Assembly: GCA_948567375.1 (NCBI GenBank)
Contig: OX419757.1
Coordinates: forward strand, 31,062,001 to 31,126,000
Source: Lunularia cruciata
Taxonomy: Eukaryota; Streptophyta; Marchantiopsida; Lunulariales; Lunulariaceae
Length of the DNA: 64,000 bases
Reading direction: 5' to 3'
The notes under the pieces are model-generated. The model saw only the letters and a list, made by a program, of their open reading frames with translations. It was not told the origin of the DNA and searched no databases. Each line of letters starts with the position of its first letter. The stretch's first letter is position 1. This document shows positions 57,145-64,000 of the stretch, piece by piece. The position numbers and the translations under genes were made by a program.

Positions 57145-60100
57145 ATTCCCATATAAAAATGTAGTACAAGTGGGGACATATGGGTTACTACTCCTTCCTT
57201 GTTCATGTTCTCATACATGTTTGAGGTTAGGGTATAGAACATGTGCACCCAATTCACCTACTTCACATTTTACATCAAATTGGAAGAACATTGCCTAACT
57301 AGTATTGAGATAAGTTGTACTCTGTGACTTGAACAGTTTTTTGATTGCTTCTAATAGGATTCTTTACACTTTGTCAATAAAACTTGCTATGTTCCACTTG
57401 TTAATATTGTTTGGTTTGTTGAAGAGTCCCTTCAACACATTCTCTAAGTCCATATGAGATTGTTGTCATTAGATCTCCAAAGTCATCATTCTTGTGTGGA
57501 GTTCTTTTCAACCCATATTTCCAATGCTACTCGATCTGAGCAAATATATTTCTTCTCAAATCCTCACTTCTAAGATCCCTATTATCTCTAATCTCCTAGA
57601 TCATATACAAATTGCTCAATTTCCAATTTCATAGCAAGAAGCTCAATTTCTCACTACAGATGACTTTGCTTTATAATGCAATACTCATTATTAATTGATG
57701 GTGGAATGAGGATGATATTTGAATGTGCTTGTGCTACCTTGGCTTTTCCCATCATACTCTCTCATTGTACTCTAGATGAAATTGGAGAGAAATTTTGCAC
57801 CACAAATGCTTTGGAAACTTGACACCAAGAGTGGAGGAAAATACCTATTGCTTTGGGCTTGTAACTAATTCTGATCTGCAAAAAGTGAAGGGTTGCTCAC
57901 TTTGGCACTGATTGTATAATTTTAACTTTCTTGTTTCTCATATTTAGTGATTGAACCATGGTTGTACAACTCAATCTGCACATGCCAAAGCCTTTGGCCC
58001 ATGAAAATGGTTATTGATGCTATTTGTTTATCCAAGTGATGATAAATTCTATCTATTGTACTTCCTCTTAGGCGAAAGGTATCAAAAGGTATCCGAAGGT
58101 ATCCAAAGGAAAAAGTCTTTGGGCCAAAGGTTTGCAATGGAAAAGATATTTAGGCTCGTACTCCTTTGGCACAGACTGTCCTCCAACTCACCTTCTTCGA
58201 ATTCATCTTTTGTGGGTATTCACTCTTTCATGCACATTCTTCTTACCCATGTAGTTGTCTTTGACTACAACGATGAGTAATGTAAAACCAATTTCTATCC
58301 TTGAAAAGTCTATAACTTAGCATATGCTTAAGAAAAAGACATAAAACTGAGCAAAAAGTTTTATTTAGCAAAAATGATTCACTACACCAACCACCTAGTC
58401 AACGTGCTTATTAGCTGAATCAAAGTGATTCAGATCACTCATAAAATCTGATACAATGTACACAAGGATCTTCAAAACTAGAAAAAACTAAATCTAACTT
58501 AATGGATGCACTCAAAGAGATAGTTTGTAATATTTAAAAACAATTTATTTTGATTCTTATTGGTTGCAAAGATAAATAAATACTACTAAGTAGATCCAAG
58601 GTCAGTTTGAAAGATGAGTTCCTCCCCCAACCTCTATTTTAAAAGTACTCTAAAATAGAGATACTGTAGCTTGAGATCTTGGTGGACAAAAGCAAGTAGT
58701 AATTAGCATTAGATTGCACCATGGCACTCCATTGTATTATTTAGTTATATCCTATATGTTGGGGAAAAATCATCTTTTCTGCATTTCTTAAACTTAATTA
58801 AGATAAATTAATCTATCAAGAAGACTATATCTGTCTTCTCTTATGATTGAAAGTAATGCCTAAAATGAAATTATGAAATCATGTTTCTTAGATTGATTGA
58901 TTTATTATGCATTAATAAATGATTGAAGTCTTCTTCTAAATTGTGCTATTTCAATATATTTCCTTATTTATCCAACTTAATTTTGAGGTATAATGGTTGA
59001 GACAACTTGCTTATATCTGAAATGATTAGGGTCAAGTATAGTAGTTTTAACACTATCAATAATATTATCTTTGCTTTTAATGACCCATACTATGTTGAGC
59101 TTATTAAAGATGTTGGAATCTTATAAAAGTTTATATGACTCAAGGATGGTTTTCTAACCTCACAAATTTTGTACATTTACTCATCAATTTCTTCATTTTC
59201 CCTTCATAGGTGAGAAAAAAAGCAAAGGAAAAACATTTTTAAGTGATCACTTTAAGCTAACTTTAAGATAGATCACTCAACCAAAAATTGTGATTATTTT
59301 TTTATCAAATTTTTCCAATTAATCAAGAATATTATGAATATAATGATGAAAATTTCTTATTAAGTTTGGTTCATAATTCCAAACACTACTTAAACTAATT
59401 CATTACTTAATAAAAAATTTTGAGTGTAAACTTTAAAGACCAAAGCAAGACAATTGGAATCTAAAAGTAAATAAAGGTGTGATTTAAGATGATTGGAACT
59501 AAAATTATAAAAATTTATCAATATGAGATGCTAGATATGATAGCTCCAATTTTTATAATTTCATCTTTATGTTGATGATGAAATATACAAGCATGCAAAT
59601 TTGATATCATGTGCTTGTTTTAAAAAAGTGAACTATTTACATATTTATTTATGAAGAGGAGCACATATGCAAATATAGTAGTATTGCTTGCATCTTTTTC
59701 AATCAAACTTAAAATTATGAAATTTCATATGTAGTTTTCTATAATTAGCAATTACATATAATTTATAAAGATAAAACTACTTAAAACAATTGTATATGAT
59801 AAATTACGTGAGAAAAGGAAAAGATACAATAAGTTGTTTGAATAGTTATGATCAATTGAGAATCTTGTCATATAGATGCCTATTTACTTCTAGAGATCTT
59901 CATGCATCCTTCATTTCTACTCCTGGTTGTGTTTCTCTTAACTTTGCTACCAATTGGTCTCAACAAAACATATCAAAGGAACAATTGTCATGTTTCTCTT
60001 AACTTTGTTAACAATTTGTCTCAACAAAACCTATGAAAAGAATAGTTACACCAACTTCCAAAAGATAGTATGCTCCAATAATAAACAATCAATCTCTTAA

Positions 60101-60560
60101 CTCTAATGAGTAACTACCTCCACAAAAACAAATGTAATATATTTCTGTTTTACTTGTATCTCCATAATTTATTCATGCACAAGCTAAGTATCAAAAGGTA
60201 ATGGTCAAAAACAAGCAAGTAATATAGAAGTTAAATCTATCAATCAATATTCATATTGCAAGTATAGAAGTTAAATCTATTCATCAATATTCATATTGTG
60301 ATCCACTTTTACAATGAGAGAAGGAAACTAAAGTACAATAATCATCATTGTGTGACAACATGGCAAATATTACTTTTGCATTAATTAGTAAGTAAAATTT
60401 GTTCTCCCAAAGATACTAATAAAAAATAGTCAAATACAAAGTTAAATATTACAAAAAATTATTCTAGAGTTCTTTAATCTCTCAAGTGGAAAAAACACCT
60501 AGAAGAGAGTAACAAGCACTGATTTGCAATCTCATCATAAATTAACACTCAATCACAACT
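57145..60560. other. AT-rich spacer with short tandem duplications
   Basis: No gene is visible. Small duplications include a 61-bp pair (GTTTCTCTTAACTTTG at 59931 and 59992) and a 40-bp pair (TAGAAGTTAAATCTAT at 60225 and 60265). A triple AAGGTATC word lies at about 58077-58105. Confidence 0.4.
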
Positions 60561-60619
60561 CCATCAAATCTTTCCAAACAATCTTTATTGTGATGATTTA
60601 GATTCTTTCAAAGAGGCTA

Positions 60620-61100
60620 GTTCACTACAAAATGATCTTGCCTCAGAATTGTGTTCCATCCCTCCATTGAAGGCACAACTTCCTTGATCAAAAAAATTGC
60701 TTCACATCAACCCCATACTACGCTCACCAATGCAGAATACTACCAACACTCCAATTCCTCTCAGATCTATCAAGGCATTGCTTCAATTGCTATTCACTTA
60801 GGGTCAAACACATAGGATGAAATCAGAGTCGTGGAATCCAACATCCAACACTCAGATTTGCACTTCAAAATTCTTCAAACACTCATGAACACACACAAAG
60901 GACTAATACTTGGAATTAAGTTCAAATGACAAGCATTGAGACACAACAATTTACTTTACTCAACTTCAAAAATATGAATACTACACAACACAACACTGCA
61001 AATTCCTCCTTTAAATAGGCAAAGCACTTCTATAGTTACTAACTGATTTACCATTTCCTAACAACCTTCAGATCCAAAATGGCACAATCCCGCTCTTGAT
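60620..61100 (-). repeat. LTR-like segment with minus-strand TATA box
   Basis: It shares TCTATCAAGGCATTGCTTC and neighbouring phrases with 29281-29480. Read on the minus strand, TATTTAAAGG lies at about 61012-61021. It may be the 3' LTR of the element whose coding part follows at 61.1-63.4 kb; this is an inference. Confidence 0.3.
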
Positions 61101-61112
61101 ATCTCAAATCGA

Positions 61113-63400
61113 TTACAAATCCAATCCAATGCTGACCACTTCTTCTTCTAGACCCAATGTAACTTCCTTTGCCTCTTGTACTTTGGACTTCTCTACTACC
61201 AATTCTTCCTCTATTTCTATAATCTCTTCAATTTGAATTGCAATTGAACTCACTAGTATTCCATCTAATTTCTTATTTCTTAACCCTCTTACTCCTAATT
61301 GCTCAGATAACTCCTTTGAGGACAATTTCACTCCTACTTCTCTTACTTCACCTTGGGTTTCTACATCCATCTTCCTCCAAATCTGCTCTAACTCAGATTT
61401 AACTAAATCTAATCCAAGACAAACATTGTCTCCTACCTCAATCATCTTTCTATCTACTTGATCTCTTTGATGAATCAAAAGATTGTTTAGATCTATATCC
61501 TTTGCTTTTCTCCTTCTCATTTCATGCACTAACAACTTCAACTTGTGCAAACATACTTCTTCTACCTTCACTTTGGCTTCAGCTTTAGCATTACACTTAG
61601 CTTTTCTACTACTCCTCCTTCTTGCTCTGATGTATGATCTCACATTCTCTCCTCTTGCAACTCTTCACAATACATCTTCAATGCATCTTTGAACTTGGTT
61701 TTCAATGCTTCCTTCTCCTCCATGTATTGGCAAGTTGAGCTTCTACATTAGAACAAGTCATCACAATGACTCTTCTTCTCTATTCCTCCCCGTTAACTCA
61801 CGCTGCCAGGCTTCATCCTTATGTGCTGCCATTGACTTCAAACTCTCCAACCCTTGCTCCATTACAACAGTGATTGCCTTTGAATGTATGACCTCAATAT
61901 ATGCTTCATCAAATTCACCCTTCAACTTCTCCCAAGCTATCTTTTGTTCACTCAGCTCTTCAACTTGCATCTCAAGCTCACCTCCTTGCTTCTTGAAAGC
62001 CTCCTACAAGTTCATAAATCTCTTCTATTGAAGTACTTCATCCACTAAAGCGCTTCATCTTGCTTCTCTCCTTCAATTGCACAATCTCTTCACCCAAATA
62101 CTTCACAACTTGTAGTTCATCTTTTACCTTCGGATGATCCTTCTTCATCTTTTCCTTCTTCATCTTTAATACCCATATAATGGACAGAAAATCTTAAATA
62201 AGTTGACTACTTCCCAAAAATCTTCTTCTTCTTCATCATCCTTGCCTTTGCCTACTGCTTGCATGGGTGCTTCTTTGACCGGCACCTTACTCCAAAGTCT
62301 TGATCTTTGTACCTTTAGATTAATGTCTTCTGAGCTCTTGTCTTCACCTTTGCTTGCTTTACTTTGTCTTCCTATGGCCGGTTTCTCATTCTTCTTCATT
62401 TTGGTTCCTCATGGAAACACCAACCTCAGCTCTTCATCTCTCTACTCTTCTATCTCCATTGTAGCAACTCCAAACACAAAATATCTCCTACTTCCATATG
62501 ATTGATTGCTGCATGGAACTCCAGATCTTCCTCCTCAACCATGTCCTCCGATGGCTACTACACCTCTGGTTCTCCATCACTCCTATTGCTCAACTCCACA
62601 CTCTATAATGTGAGTTTTGCTTCTTCTCCTTCTATCAAGTCCTCGGACTTGTCCTTGATTTCTCCTTCTGATTCTTCACCTGATGTTTGGTCTCTCAAGA
62701 CGACCTCGTACCTTGGCATCAACCTTCTTATTTTCCATGGGTCCTAGGGACACCATCTCTTTTGGTCAACTTTGTTTATTTGTCTTCATGATCTTCACTG
62801 CCACTCTCTTTTGTTGTCATGTCTTGGCAAAGTGGTCGTTGCTACTTCAAATCTGGTAGATATATTGTTGCTCTTCTACATCTACTTCTCTTCTCAAGTC
62901 TGGGTGGAAGTGAGACACCATCCTTTGTCTCTCTTCTACATTCAGCAAGTTCAACATGAGGTAAAAATGTGCTACAAATGGCACTAGGTAGTGTGGAAGG
63001 TAATCTATCTCTCCAATTCTAGACCATTGTCCTCATTTGTTGGTGAAAGCACTTTGCCCAATTCACTGGTTCTCTTGCAAACATTTGGTGAAAGAACACA
63101 ACTTGGTGCTTCATAAAAAAAGTGGTTTGCTCCAACTTGAATATTTCCATCATCACCTTGACAATACTTTTCCTTAGCAGGTCTTGATAGGTATCCACTT
63201 TGTACCCATTCTTCATACGTGGAGCCCTAATGGAATTGTGGATTTCTGCAATCTCTTATGCAGACTCTCCCTTCTTGTGGAATGTAGCTCCAATTCCTCA
63301 CCAACCTCTTTCCCCATGACAAGTCTCCAATCCAACTTTGTCCATCAAGTTGGATTGCCTCTCTTCTCTTCTTCTTTCAAACACTCTTAACAATTACTTG
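61113..63400 (-). pseudogene. Decayed coiled-coil protein, possibly element-encoded
   Basis: The C-terminal 176 codons (61643-61113) are open and read Arg/Lys- and Glu-rich helices: SRKAKCNAKAEAKVKVEEVC, HEMRRRKAKDIDLNN, EQIWRKMDVETQGEVREVGV and EIEEIIEIEEELVVEKSKVQ. Upstream are MQVEELSEQKIAWEKLKGEF (61970-61761), an acidic stretch TSGEESEGEIKDKSEDLIEG (about 62690) and APSCVLSPNVCKRTSELGKV (about 63070). A minus-strand TATAAAAG lies further upstream at about 63757. I recognise no domain. Overall it looks like a long coiled-coil protein with many stops; ownership by a retroelement is a guess. Confidence 0.4.
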
Positions 63401-64000
63401 CAGCTATTTTTGCCATGAAACCTGGAAAAATCAAGCTCCAATTCCATGCCATACAAGTGATCCAAAGTCTACTCGAGACTTTGATCCTTGATATGAAATT
63501 TAACCTCCAAATTGCAAGATTCCTTGCTGCAAGTGAGGGACTCTTCTTTCTACCCCTCATTGGCATCATGCAATCTCTCATTCTTGGTATCTCAAAGAAA
63601 ATTCTTCAATCTCTTGGACTTGAAATTCTCACTCCCTCAGGATTCTTAAACATCAAACTCTTGGATGGCTTCATAACAGCACTACCGCAAGATGACTACC
63701 TAGTGGCATAGGATACTTGCATGATGTTTTGGAAGTCCCTTGACAAAGTCTTGCTTTTATAGTTCTTCATTGTAGGATCATTCTTTAATTACTCTTCACT
63801 TGATATTCACAATATTTTGCATGCATTCCTCCTACCACTATCAATATTGTCCCACTCATGCCTTAGCCATTTTCTTGCTTGTACATTCTTGGTTGGCAAA
63901 CCTGAAGGAAAGTTGTGACTCTATCTTTGCATTGGGTTGATCACCCCAAGGGAAGTTTCCTTACTTTAGTTCTCTACCATGACAAGTCCAATCCAAGTTC
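63401..64000. other. Upstream region of the 61-63 kb coiled-coil ORF
   Basis: Both strands are open between 63387 and 63711, and neither frame resembles a known protein. CTTTTATAGTTC at 63754-63765 gives CTATAAAAG on the minus strand, a plausible TATA box for the minus-strand ORF. Confidence 0.3.

Noticed and set aside
61483-62747. Plus-strand Ser/Cys/Leu-rich open frames at 61.5-62.7 kb
   Set aside because: They are antisense to Lys/Glu-rich coiled-coil coding sequence, which produces this composition.

Overview
The window looks like a repeat-dense stretch of a large land-plant nuclear genome (a gymnosperm, fern or similar is possible; the sequence does not settle it). I found no intact host gene, rRNA, tRNA or CRISPR array. 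Almost everything recognisable is a decayed transposable element: Ty3/gypsy LTR retrotransposons (two of them chromoviruses), two PIF/Harbinger transposase pseudogenes, solo LTRs and AT-rich filler. All coding regions carry stops and frameshifts, so most are given as pseudogenes.

Layout. 1-4.3 kb: no gene, with short direct and inverted repeats. 4.3-8.4 kb: two divergent PIF/Harbinger (HARBI1-like) transposase pseudogenes in the same orientation. 8.4-12.1 kb: mostly unrecognised. 12.07-23.54 kb: a minus-strand MYB/SANT-like, coiled-coil pseudogene split by a 10-kb Ty3/gypsy element, TE1 (12549-22572). 23.7-30.3 kb: AT-rich, little visible. 30.29-43.12 kb: a three-level nest. A minus-strand chromovirus (TE3) was broken inside its chromodomain by a plus-strand chromovirus (TE2, 30839-38131, perfect TAGCC target-site duplication), and TE2 was broken inside its integrase by a solo LTR (35704-36394). 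43-64 kb: AT-rich remnants, including a second copy of that solo LTR (56461-57144), a diverged TE2-family LTR (54556-55138) and decayed coiled-coil ORFs at 50.6-51.6 and 61.1-63.4 kb.

The most interesting object is TE1. Its polyprotein reads gag with zinc knuckles, aspartic protease, a complete C5-cytosine DNA methyltransferase domain, reverse transcriptase, RNase H, integrase, then a PHD finger. The methyltransferase motifs appear in canonical order: motif I (LELFGGISTG), motif IV with the catalytic cysteine (WPCQG), motif VI (LLENVP), a motif VIII/target-recognition-like segment and motif X. Capture of DNMTs by retrotransposons is, from memory, reported for dinoflagellates and charophyte algae. 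A gypsy element carrying both a 'writer' (DNMT) and a chromatin 'reader' (PHD) deserves follow-up. One inference is that the DNMT could act on the element's own DNA while the PHD finger, in the place chromodomains occupy in chromoviruses, could guide integration. This copy is dead: it has many stops (mostly TAG), the integrase catalytic Glu is Lys, one PHD zinc ligand is Tyr, and the methyltransferase end carries a 121-bp tandem duplication.
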